Shown: positions 24,427 to 32,640 of the stretch, one piece after another
How the letters are laid out: every line of letters starts with the position of its first letter
Numbering within the stretch: the first letter of the stretch is position 1
Assembly: GCA_964420975.1 (NCBI GenBank)
Contig: CAYQVH010000010.1
Coordinates: forward strand, 35,339-99,338
Direction: 5' to 3'
Source of the DNA: Accumulibacter sp964420975
GTDB lineage: Bacteria > Pseudomonadota > Gammaproteobacteria > Burkholderiales > Rhodocyclaceae
Length of the DNA stretch: 64,000 nt
Notes under the pieces: model-generated
The model's input: the letters and a program-made list of their open reading frames with translations, nothing else
Database searches by the model: none
What the model was told of the DNA's origin: nothing
Program-made: the position numbers and the translations under genes

Positions 24427-25714
24427 CGTCGCGGCCTGGCCTCGTTTCGTCGCCGGCGCTGCCATGGGCGCGCTGCCGGTAGCTGCGGCCCAGGCGCAAG
24501 CCGAGCCACGCCAGCAAGAGCGCGCCGGGAATCGCCGCCAGCGCGACGCCGGAAGTGCCGAGGCCGACGACACTGTGCAGCCAGCTGCCGAGTGCATCGC
24601 CGGCGCGCGAAACGACCGTATCGATCACGTTTTTCGCCTTATAGCGGGCTTCGCGCTCGACCGCGGTGAACAAGGCTTCACGCGCCGGGCGCAGCAGGCC
24701 GTGCCCCCCGGCACGCGAAATCACCTGGCTGACGAGTACGACCAGCAACCCCGGCACCGCGGCCAGCACCGCCAGTGGCAGGAGCAGCACGGTCGGTACG
24801 ACGGCCAGCGTCCGCCCGACGCCGATTTTCTGCATCAGACGGCCCGCCAGTAGCGCCTGCAGGCCCAGAGCGAGGACATTTACCGCGAGATCGAGCACGG
24901 CGAACAGCTGCGTACGCGACTCGGCGCTCAGCGCCGCGGCCTTCACCAGCCGCGCCTGTTCGAGATAGACGAACGTGCCGACGACGCTCTGAAGAACCGT
25001 CAACGCCGCGATCATGGCCAGAAAAGGCGACGCCGCGACTTCGGCGAGACCGGCGAAGACGTTGCCACCGACTGGCTCGATCGACCGCGCCGGCGCGCTG
25101 CCGTCGGCGACACGGAGGATGCAGAGCAACGCGGCGACGATCAGTCCGGCCGACAAGAGCAGCAGTCCGTGGACTCCGACCGCGTGCACCGAGAGGGCGG
25201 TGATCGCCGGTCCGACCAGCGCACCGCTGCTGCCACCGGCAGCAATCATGCCAAACAGGCGGCGAGCCTGGGCGTGGTCGAAGGTATCGGCCATCACCGT
25301 CCAGAACAGCGAGACGACGATCAGGTTGAAAACGCTCACCCAGACGAAGAGGGCGAGCGCCGCCGACGGCGACGCACCGTCAGCGATCCACGCCTGAAAC
25401 GCGGCGAGCACCAGGGCAGCGAGGACGTAGACGGTCGTTAGCAGAGCGCGCCGGCGCAGCCGCGCCGCCGCCAGACCATAGAGCGGGACCGCCAGCAGCA
25501 TGCCCGCAAACGTAAGCGTGAAGGCCCACTGCAGGTTCTCCGGACCGATCTGGACGCCCATTTCTTCGCGTACCGGACGCAGGATGTAGTACCCCGAAAG
25601 CAGGAGAAAAAAACCGGCAAAGGCCCAAGACAGCCGCCGTCCCTCGCCGGGGTGACAGTCAAGCAGTCGCGCGGCGCGCTGGCGCCAACTCGCGGGAAAC
25701 GTCAGTGACGACAT
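24416..25714 (-). CDS. MFS-type transporter of the NTP/NDP-exchange-like group
   Basis: A 432-residue carrier with about twelve membrane helices. The segment GFFLLLSGYYILRPVREEMG near residue 35 and the loops ALLTTVYVLAALVLAAFQ and RRLFGMIAAGGSSGALVGP resemble the group annotated as NTP/NDP exchange transporter-like MFS proteins found in many free-living bacteria. True ATP/ADP exchange is known only for intracellular parasites and plastids; here the substrate is unknown. Start ATG at 25714. It overlaps the Tat-aldo/keto reductase gene by 11 bp. Confidence 0.82.
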   Translation of the reverse strand: MSSLTFPASWRQRAARLLDCHPGEGRRLSWAFAGFFLLLSGYYILRPVREEMGVQIGPENLQWAFTLTFAGMLLAVPLYGLAAARLRRRALLTTVYVLAALVLAAFQAWIADGASPSAALALFVWVSVFNLIVVSLFWTVMADTFDHAQARRLFGMIAAGGSSGALVGPAITALSVHAVGVHGLLLLSAGLIVAALLCILRVADGSAPARSIEPVGGNVFAGLAEVAASPFLAMIAALTVLQSVVGTFVYLEQARLVKAAALSAESRTQLFAVLDLAVNVLALGLQALLAGRLMQKIGVGRTLAVVPTVLLLPLAVLAAVPGLLVVLVSQVISRAGGHGLLRPAREALFTAVEREARYKAKNVIDTVVSRAGDALGSWLHSVVGLGTSGVALAAIPGALLLAWLGLRLGRSYRQRAHGSAGDETRPGRDDAG

Positions 25715-26134
25715 GTGTTGAGAGTAACGATCTTGTGTCAGTTATCAGAAACCCGGATGACCAGGGAGCGAATCGTCGCCAGTTTCGCAGCGACTCAGCC
25801 ATCCAGGTGCGGGCGTGTTCAGGCTGCAGGGTAAGTTGCAGATCATACGGCTCCTCAGCGTTGGCAGGTGTGTCGGCCGAGTGGTCCCCGTTGGCAAAGT
25901 CAGCGATGAAGTCCAGTTCAGCAGGGCGCGACACCGGCGTTAGAATGCTGGTTGACCGCGACGCCACGATCCGCCGTGCCCCTGAGCGAGGGCGCTGATC
26001 CGCGAGGGGACCATGCAGACTGATTCGGTTTTCGTGTGCCACCATCTTTGCTGGCTTCGGGCAGCACCCCCCGCGGCTCCCGGTAGTTGTTCGTCAGGCA
26101 GATCGAAGCTTTCCGGCGAGGTTTCTCCCTCGTG
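25715..26134. other. Divergent spacer between the MFS and CHASE2 genes
   Basis: About 420 bp, with slightly lower coding character. Frames exist on both strands (e.g. minus 25659-26045, 128 codons) but none has a recognisable family, a good start site or codon structure like its neighbours. The minus frame contains a stretch reading YDLQLTLQPEHARTWMAESL that could be a gene remnant. No clear promoter pair was found. Confidence 0.3.
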
Positions 26135-29005
26135 ATGCGCCGCAATGCCGCCGCACACGGGTGGCGTCAACCGGTCGCCTGGTCGCTGCTGCTGACAGCA
26201 TTCGCGATCGTTCTCCTGGAGACCGGCATCTTGCAGCGCTGGGACCTCCTGCTCTACGACTGGTCGCGAGCCGCCTGGGACCGGAAGCCGGCGGACGACG
26301 TTGTCGTCGTCGGCATCGACGAGGAGAGTCTGCGCACGCTCGGACGGTGGCCTTGGTCGCGACGGCACCACGCCCAGTTGATCCGCGTCCTGACCGCAAC
26401 GGGTGCCCGCGTCGTCGTTCTCGCCGTCGCTTTTCCCGAAGCCGACCCGATCGACCCGGCCGCCGACGCTGACCTCGCAGCAGCCTTGGCCGAAAATGGT
26501 CGGGTCGTGTTGCCGCTCCTCCACCATCACGATCGCCACGACGGACAGCGGCTGGAGATCTTGCCGTTGCCGCTGTTGGCAGCCTCGAGTGCCGCCCTGG
26601 GTCACGTCGATGTCGCGCTCGACCTCGATGGAATCGCGCGCAGTATTGTCCTGTGGTCAGGCGTCGGCGAGCGGCAACAGCCGACTCTGGCCCTGGCCGC
26701 CTTGCAGATCGCCGATCCTGATCTGGCGAGACGAGTAGCGCCGCACGATCGGCAACCCGGGTCTTCGGCGTTCTTCGCCGGGCAGCAAAACGGCGATCGC
26801 TTGCTGATCCCATTTGCCGGTCCACCGGGTGCTTTTCGGACCTTCTCGTACAGCGACGTGCTGCAACGGAACTTTCCAGCCGATGCGTTGCGCGATCGCA
26901 TCGTGCTCGTCGGCGTAACCGCGAGCGGTTTGGGTGGCGATCTGCCAACGCCGGTGGCCGGTCGATCGCGACCGATGTCCGCCGTCGAGTTTCACGCCAA
27001 TGTACTCGACGCGTTGCGCCAGGAGCGACCCATTCGCCCCTTGTCGCCCACCGGAACGCTGCTGCTCACCGGTTTGTTCGCCTTCGTTTCGTGCTTCCTG
27101 GGCGGAACCGTGCGCGAGCGCTGGACGCTGCCGCTGGCGGGCCTCGCCTTGCTGACGACGCTGGCCACGAGCTTTCTCCTGCTTCATTTTGGTGGTCGCT
27201 GGTTTTCGCCGGCGGCAACGCTACTGGCACAAGCAATCAGCTATCCGTTGTGGAGCTGGCAACGCCTGCGCCATGCGCTTCTATCGCTCTCCGAGCAGAA
27301 AGAGCGCGCTCAGGTCACTTTGTCGTCGATTGGCGACGCGGTGATCACCACCGATGACCAGGGCAACGTCCGGTACTTCAACCCGGCGGCGTCCGATCTA
27401 CTCGCCTGTCCGCTCGAAAAACTCGGCGGGCGGCCGCTGGGACCGGTCTTTCAGGTGCTCGAAGACGGGCAGCGCGGGTCGGTGGTCGACCTGGTCGCCT
27501 GGTGTCTGGAGACGCGAAGCATCGTCAGGCTGCCCGAACCTTGCGTGTTGAACAATCTGCGTGGCGAGGAATACGCCGTCCGGGGTTCGGCGGCGCCGAT
27601 TCGTGACGCGCAGCGGCGTCTCGTCGGCACGGTGGTCGCGATCAGCGACGTCACGGAGAATCGCCGCCTCGGCGAACAAATGGCCTACCAGGCAACGCAC
27701 GACGCGCTGACCCGATTGCCGAACGTCGCGCTCTTGCGCGACCGGCTGCGACACGGCATCGCGCGCGCCCGGCGCACGGGTCACAGCCTGGCGCTGTTGT
27801 TCATTGATCTCGATCATTTCAAGCGCGTCAACGAAGGGCTCGGCCATAGCGCGGGTGACGCGCTGCTGCAGGCGGTCGCCGACCGGCTGCGTGACTGCGC
27901 ACGCAAGGACGACACCATCGTTCGGGTCGGCGGCGACGAGTTCATCTGCATGCTCGAAGACCTGCGCCAGGAAGCACGCGTCCTCCACTTTGCGCGAAAA
28001 CTGATCGCCGTTCTCGCGCGACCGTTTGCGATTGGCGAGCACGAGTGCTTTCTCTCGGCGAGCATCGGCATCTGTCTCTTCCCGAAGGATGGTGACGACG
28101 TCGAAACGCTGCTCAAGAACGGCGACAGTGCGATGTATCGCGCCAAGGCGAGCGGACGCAACACCATCGAGTTTTGCACGGCAGACATGAATGCGCGCAG
28201 CCTCGAACGGCTGACGCTCGAGCAGGGATTACGTCACGCGATTGAACGCGAGGAGTTGGAGCTTCACTATCAACCGCAAAGGAGTCTGCACGACGGTCGG
28301 ATTGTCGGCGTCGAGGCGCTTCTGCGCTGGCAACGCGGCTCCGGCGGCCCGATCGCCCCTCTGGACTTCATCCCCCTCGCCGAGGAAACCGGACTCATCG
28401 ACAGCCTCGGCGAATGGGTCCTGGCCGTCGCGTGTCGCCAAGCGGCGGCTTGGCGACGCCGTGGCTTGGCACCGCTGCGCATGGCGGTCAACGTTTCGCC
28501 GCGACAGTTTCAGCGCCCGGGCCTCAGCGCCATGGTTGCCCGCGTTGTCGACGAGAGCGGGCTCGATCCGAGCTGCCTCGATATCGAAATCACCGAAAGT
28601 TCGCTGATGAACGACGTCGCAGCGAGTATCGCGACCATGCGCCAGCTGCGGGCGCTTGGTGTGACCTTGTCGATCGACGATTTCGGCACAGGTTACTCGT
28701 CGCTCAACTACTTGAAGCAGTTCCCGATCGGACAGTTGAAAATCGACAAGTCCTTCCTCGACGAGGTTCCCGTCGGCCAGGACGACGTCGCGATCACCCT
28801 GGCGATCATTGCGATGGCGCATAGCATGTCGCTGACGGTCATCGCCGAAGGGGTCGAAACGGCGGCCCAGGAAGCGTTCTTGCGCGCCAACCAATGCGAC
28901 GAAATTCAGGGCTACTACCTCAGTCACCCGCTGCCGGCGGCACAGATTGTCACCTTTCTTGCTGCTCACAACGCCGCATCGCCGAACGCCGCGGTACGGG
29001 CCTGA
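26135..29005 (+). CDS. CHASE2-PAS-GGDEF-EAL cyclic-di-GMP signalling protein
   Basis: A 956-residue membrane sensor. TM1 (about 14-32) leads into a periplasmic CHASE2 domain (about 33-305, with DDVVVVGIDEESLRTLGRWPW and the PTPVAGRSRPMSAVEFHANV end), then three membrane helices (about 308-385). A PAS domain (about 400-515) precedes a GGDEF domain with an intact VGGDEF site and an EAL domain with EALLRW, DDFGTGYSSLNYL, K in LKIDKSF and AEGVET, all key residues kept. Both synthesis and hydrolysis of cyclic-di-GMP are therefore possible; EAL-dominant output is common in such hybrids. The I-site RxxD is not obvious. The start is uncertain: TTG 26087 gives 16 more residues. Confidence 0.92.
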   Translation: MRRNAAAHGWRQPVAWSLLLTAFAIVLLETGILQRWDLLLYDWSRAAWDRKPADDVVVVGIDEESLRTLGRWPWSRRHHAQLIRVLTATGARVVVLAVAFPEADPIDPAADADLAAALAENGRVVLPLLHHHDRHDGQRLEILPLPLLAASSAALGHVDVALDLDGIARSIVLWSGVGERQQPTLALAALQIADPDLARRVAPHDRQPGSSAFFAGQQNGDRLLIPFAGPPGAFRTFSYSDVLQRNFPADALRDRIVLVGVTASGLGGDLPTPVAGRSRPMSAVEFHANVLDALRQERPIRPLSPTGTLLLTGLFAFVSCFLGGTVRERWTLPLAGLALLTTLATSFLLLHFGGRWFSPAATLLAQAISYPLWSWQRLRHALLSLSEQKERAQVTLSSIGDAVITTDDQGNVRYFNPAASDLLACPLEKLGGRPLGPVFQVLEDGQRGSVVDLVAWCLETRSIVRLPEPCVLNNLRGEEYAVRGSAAPIRDAQRRLVGTVVAISDVTENRRLGEQMAYQATHDALTRLPNVALLRDRLRHGIARARRTGHSLALLFIDLDHFKRVNEGLGHSAGDALLQAVADRLRDCARKDDTIVRVGGDEFICMLEDLRQEARVLHFARKLIAVLARPFAIGEHECFLSASIGICLFPKDGDDVETLLKNGDSAMYRAKASGRNTIEFCTADMNARSLERLTLEQGLRHAIEREELELHYQPQRSLHDGRIVGVEALLRWQRGSGGPIAPLDFIPLAEETGLIDSLGEWVLAVACRQAAAWRRRGLAPLRMAVNVSPRQFQRPGLSAMVARVVDESGLDPSCLDIEITESSLMNDVAASIATMRQLRALGVTLSIDDFGTGYSSLNYLKQFPIGQLKIDKSFLDEVPVGQDDVAITLAIIAMAHSMSLTVIAEGVETAAQEAFLRANQCDEIQGYYLSHPLPAAQIVTFLAAHNAASPNAAVRA

Positions 29006-29009
29006 CGCT

Positions 29010-29040
29010 CTCCCGGCGCGGCTCATCCTCGCGCCGGGAG
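29010..29040. terminator. Bidirectional terminator hairpin
   Basis: CTCCCGGCGCG (29010-29020) and CGCGCCGGGAG (29030-29040) form a perfect 11-bp stem with a 9-base loop, between the convergent CHASE2 gene and nirS. There is no long T-tract on either side, but the stem is very stable. Confidence 0.65.
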
Positions 29041-29054
29041 GGGAACGTTCAATG

Positions 29055-30788
29055 TCAGTAAACGTCGTTCTGGGTGTTATAGACGTTGAACTTGCCGGTC
29101 GGCGTGATCAAGCGCGGATCCTTGATCACGGCCTTTAACTTGCGCGTCTTGTCGTCGACGACAACGATCGCCGATTCCTCGCTGGCACCGCTCCAAACTG
29201 AAAACCAGACTTCGTCGCCGGCACGATTGTATTCAGGTTGCACGACGCGCTTACTTCCAGGTTTGACGCCGGCCCATTCCCCAACCGGCAACAAGTCGAA
29301 ACCTTTGTCAAGGTTGTTGATGTCAAAAACTGCAACCGACTGTGAGATCGATGGTTCCGGATTGAGCGGCACATCCACCCAGAGATTTTTCGACTTTGGA
29401 TGCGTCTTCAGGAACAGGGAACCGCCGCCAGCGGCCTTGAGCGTCTGCACGACCTTCCACGCGTACTGCGGCTGCTTTTCGGGCGAAGTACCGATCAGCG
29501 ATACGGTTTCATCGCCCAGATGACTGGTCGCCCACACCGGGCCGAACTTGGGATGAACGAAATTGGCACCTCGCCCCGGATGCGGCGTCTTGCCGACGGC
29601 GACGACCGCTGCCAGCTTGCCCTCCTTGGTGTCGATGACGGCGATCCGGTCGGAAGCGTTCGCGGCATCCATGAAATATCGGCCGCTCGCTTCGAAGCCT
29701 CCGTCGTGCAGAAAGCGCGGCGTCTTGATCATCTTGATCCTGATGTTGTTCAGATCGCTATAGTTGACCATGTGCACAACGCCGGTCTCCTTGGCGTTGA
29801 CCAGGAACTCGGGGCCAAAGTGCGAAGCGACGATCGCCGCGACGCGCGGCTCGGGATGATATTCGTTGGTATCCGACGTCATCCCCCGCGTGCCGATGAT
29901 CTGCAGCGGTTTCAGCGTGTCGCCGTCCATCAGCGTGTATTGCGGTGGCCAATAACTGCCAGCGATCGCGTAGCGGTCTTCGTAGCCTTTGAACTTCGAC
30001 GTCTCGACCGAGCGCGCTTCGAGACCGACACGAATCTCGGCGACCGCCGTCGGCTTCTCCATCCACAGATCGATCAGCACAATCTTGGCGTCGCGACCAA
30101 TCACATAAAGATAGCGTCCAGACTTCGACAAGCGCGAGATGTGGACCGCATAGCCGGTGTCGATGACCTCGACGATCTTCTTGCTGGCACCATCGATGAG
30201 CGCAATCTTGCCGGCGTCGCGCAGTGTCACCGAGAACAGGTTGCCGAGGTCAAGGGTGTTCATCTTGGTCTTGGGACGCTGTGACGGCGGAACGAGCAAC
30301 TTCCAGGTCGCGTTCATCTCCTTCAGTCCGTACTCGGGCGGCATTGGCGGCTCATGCTGAGTGTAGCGCGTCATGATGTCGACTTCCTGGTCGGTCAGCG
30401 TGCCGGAAGTCCCCCAGTTCGGCATCCCCTGAGAAGAGCCGTAGTAAATGAAGGTGCGCAGGTATTCTGAGCCGCGCTCGATCGTCAAGTCCGTGGTCAA
30501 GGGTTTGCCAGTCGCCCCCTTGCGCAAGACCCCGTGACATCCCGCGCAGCGTTCGAAGTAGATCTTCTTGCCGATTTCGAACTCGGCCTTACTCATCGGT
30601 GGCGACTTCGGATGCAACGTCTGCACCATCTCGACGCCCCCGACTGGGGAAGCGCCGCCGATCTGCATCGGGCCTTCTTCGAGGGTCTTCTTTTGTTCGG
30701 GTTTGGCGTCTTGCGCCGTCGCCCCCTGCAAGGTCAGAGCGAGCGCTACGCTGGCGAGCGCGGAGTGCAAAAAGAATCCTGGTCGCAT
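29055..30788 (-). CDS. nirS: Cytochrome cd1 nitrite reductase NirS
   Basis: A 577-residue periplasmic enzyme that reduces nitrite to nitric oxide in denitrification. A Sec signal (1-25, ending GATAQ) is followed by a class-I cytochrome c domain with C81-AG-C84-H85 and the axial Met in QGMPNWGTSG (M122), then the eight-bladed haem d1 propeller. H216 in GYAVHISRLS is the proximal d1 ligand, and the distal-side histidines lie in EYHPEPRVAA and RFLHDGG. Similarity to the Pseudomonas enzyme is visible over the whole length, to the end TPTGKFNVYNT. The start is fixed by a GGAGGAA site 6 bp before ATG. No nir maturation genes (nirF, nirJ and others) are next to it, so haem d1 genes must be elsewhere. 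Confidence 0.97.
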   Translation of the reverse strand: MRPGFFLHSALASVALALTLQGATAQDAKPEQKKTLEEGPMQIGGASPVGGVEMVQTLHPKSPPMSKAEFEIGKKIYFERCAGCHGVLRKGATGKPLTTDLTIERGSEYLRTFIYYGSSQGMPNWGTSGTLTDQEVDIMTRYTQHEPPMPPEYGLKEMNATWKLLVPPSQRPKTKMNTLDLGNLFSVTLRDAGKIALIDGASKKIVEVIDTGYAVHISRLSKSGRYLYVIGRDAKIVLIDLWMEKPTAVAEIRVGLEARSVETSKFKGYEDRYAIAGSYWPPQYTLMDGDTLKPLQIIGTRGMTSDTNEYHPEPRVAAIVASHFGPEFLVNAKETGVVHMVNYSDLNNIRIKMIKTPRFLHDGGFEASGRYFMDAANASDRIAVIDTKEGKLAAVVAVGKTPHPGRGANFVHPKFGPVWATSHLGDETVSLIGTSPEKQPQYAWKVVQTLKAAGGGSLFLKTHPKSKNLWVDVPLNPEPSISQSVAVFDINNLDKGFDLLPVGEWAGVKPGSKRVVQPEYNRAGDEVWFSVWSGASEESAIVVVDDKTRKLKAVIKDPRLITPTGKFNVYNTQNDVY

Positions 30789-30988
30789 TACAGTTCCTCC
30801 GGAATGACTCCCTTCGTCAGGGACAATTTGCCGAACGGTATCGCTCGGGAACCAACTGCCGGCTTTTGAAGGTTCGCGCGCCTGCCGGCAGTCTCGGGAC
30901 TCGTGACGCAAGCGGGCGGCGCGTTGGGAAACGTCGGCGCTTGACGCGTCAGGAACCGGCACCGTATTCACGAAGTCTGCATGCAGCC

Positions 30989-31002
30989 TTGATGCAGATC
31001 AA
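30989..31002 (-). promoter_or_regulatory. FNR/Dnr/NNR-type box upstream of nirS
   Basis: TTGATGCAGATCAA is a perfect match to the TTGAT-N4-ATCAA consensus of FNR/CRP-family anaerobic and NO-responsive regulators. It is centred about 207 bp upstream of the nirS start codon. A class-II promoter here would put the transcript start near 30954, leaving a leader of about 165 nt. Regulation of nirS by Dnr/FNR factors is established in other denitrifiers; the site is palindromic so it gives no direction by itself. Confidence 0.8.
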
Positions 31003-31065
31003 AAAAAGCGCCTCAGACTCTCGGGCGGAGGATCGCCCAGCGTGTGCTCGACCTTCGTCAAGCCA

Positions 31066-32145
31066 CTATTTTCGCCGTCCCCGCCATTCACGCCAGACAA
31101 TGACCGCCAGCGTAATCGCCGTCAGCGGCAGCGTGAAGGTGATCATCACGCGGCTGTACGCTTCGCTGGCCCCGTGCGGTTGCGCGTTGAGCAGCAGATA
31201 CGTGGTGTAGGCGACGTAATAGAACAGGAACAGTGCGCCCTCCCAACGCGAGATCAGGTGGGCGGTAAAGAAAATCGGCAGACACGCGACGGCAACGATG
31301 GTCATCACCGGCAGGTCCACACCCAGCATCGATGCGCCCACTGGCAGCGCCTGCGGCGCGACGAGGCTGGCGACGCCGAGAACACCCAGCAAATTGAAGG
31401 TGTTGCTGCCAATGACGTTGCCGATCGCTATGTCGCGCTCGCCGCGCAAGGTGGCGACGACCGAGGTGGCCACCTCGGGCAGCGAGGTGCCGATGGCGAC
31501 AATGGTGAGGCCGATCACGACCTCGCTCAGACCCAGGAGACGGGCAAAGGTGACCGCAGCATCGACCAGCCAGCGCGCACCGACGACCAGCAGCACCAGT
31601 CCGGCGATGATTAGCAGCCACTGCACGCTCCAGTGCCGGTCCCAGTCGCCACGGTCGAGGGTCGCCAACTCGTGAACAAACTCTTCCTCGGTCGCCCGGC
31701 TCTCGCGTCGGCTCTGACGGACGATAAAGATCGTGTACGCCACCAGCAGGGCAACGAGGAGCGCGCCGTCGAAGCGCTCAATGCGACCGTCGGCCGCCAG
31801 GACGAAGACGAGCAAGGAGGCGGCAATCATCACCGGCACTTCTTGGCGAATCACCTGTGGGGTCACGATCAACGGCTGGATCAGCGCCGACAGGCCAAGG
31901 ATAAACAAGATGTTGAAGATATTGCTGCCAACAACGTTGCCCAACGCGATATCGACCTGCCCGCCGGCTGCCGAACGGACGGAGACGGCGAGTTCGGGCG
32001 CGCTGGTGCCAAAGGCGACGACCGTGAGCCCAACGACCAGCGGCGTAATGCCCCAAGAGAGCGCCAGTTTCGAAGCGCCGCGCACCAGCGTCTGCGCACC
32101 ACCCACCAAGGCCAGCAATCCGCAAACAAAAAGCAGCAGAGTCAA
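31066..32145 (-). CDS. Calcium/sodium antiporter of the CaCA family (YrbG-like)
   Basis: A 359-residue membrane exchanger with ten or eleven helices and the two inverted alpha repeats that define the family: VVAFGTSAPELAVS with GNVVGSNIFNILFILG, and IVAIGTSLPEVATS with GNVIGSNTFNLLGVLG. A cytoplasmic, charged loop (about 165-195) joins the halves. It exchanges Na+ or K+ for Ca2+ in known members. The frame runs upstream to 32217, but a TTG at 32145 follows an AAAGGAA site and gives the normal N-terminal helix, so I chose it. Confidence 0.88.
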   Translation of the reverse strand: MTLLLFVCGLLALVGGAQTLVRGASKLALSWGITPLVVGLTVVAFGTSAPELAVSVRSAAGGQVDIALGNVVGSNIFNILFILGLSALIQPLIVTPQVIRQEVPVMIAASLLVFVLAADGRIERFDGALLVALLVAYTIFIVRQSRRESRATEEEFVHELATLDRGDWDRHWSVQWLLIIAGLVLLVVGARWLVDAAVTFARLLGLSEVVIGLTIVAIGTSLPEVATSVVATLRGERDIAIGNVIGSNTFNLLGVLGVASLVAPQALPVGASMLGVDLPVMTIVAVACLPIFFTAHLISRWEGALFLFYYVAYTTYLLLNAQPHGASEAYSRVMITFTLPLTAITLAVIVWREWRGRRK

Positions 32146-32368
32146 GAATCCGTTCCTTTCTCTTTTTCGGTAAGCGCGGCGGGCGCAAACGACGATACTG
32201 ACCTCGCCACACGGCAACAGGTTCCACCAGCGTCATCGCATGGATGCCGAGGTCGTGGCCCCTCGAACCGGGTCATTGCCCCTCAAGAAGCCGCGCAGGG
32301 GCTGTTCACCGCGATCGGATCTGGGGCGAAAAAGAAACGACGGGAGCGGCGACGGGGAAACAGTTCGG

Positions 32369-32443
32369 TGGTGGGCGATAGTGGGATCGAACCACTGACT
32401 TCCACCGTGTGAAGGTGGCACTCTACCGCTGAGTTAATCGCCC
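32369..32443 (-). tRNA. tRNA-Val (anticodon CAC)
   Basis: On the minus strand the sequence folds as a cloverleaf of 75 nt including an encoded 3' CCA: acceptor GGGCGAT paired with ATCGCCC, D arm with CTCAGCGGTAGAG, anticodon stem CCACC/GGTGG with loop TTCACAC (anticodon CAC, reading GUG codons), and T arm with GGTTCGATCCC. No intron. It stands 222 bp upstream of the CaCA antiporter gene on the same strand. Confidence 0.96.
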
Positions 32444-32596
32444 GTCGCGGTTGTTCGGTCGTCTGGCAGCGATAGACCAAGGCTGGAAGTGCTGCAGACG
32501 CCGTGGGTGGTGCGGGTTGCCGACGAACTCGTCAGACAACGGCCAAGTGGACCACCCCAAAACAGAGGCGCCGATTAGAGCACAAGACGATAGTCC

Positions 32597-32640
32597 GGTC
32601 AATCGGACGTCAATCGGACGTCAATCGGACGTCAATCGGG
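32597..32640. repeat. Four tandem copies of an 11-bp repeat
   Basis: The unit CGTCAATCGGA occurs four times in a row (first copy begins GG, last ends GGG). The last copy contains the stop codon of the adjacent hydrolase-lectin-GST gene (32632-32634), so copy-number change would alter only the region behind that stop. It has no CRISPR-like spacers. Confidence 0.85.

Noticed and set aside
25659..26045. 128-codon minus-strand frame in the spacer before the CHASE2 gene
   Set aside because: It overlaps the start of the MFS gene, has no recognised domain and no ribosome-binding site; noted only as a possible remnant.
32597..32640. CRISPR-like repeat
   Set aside because: The 11-bp units are directly adjacent with no spacers and are too short for a CRISPR array.
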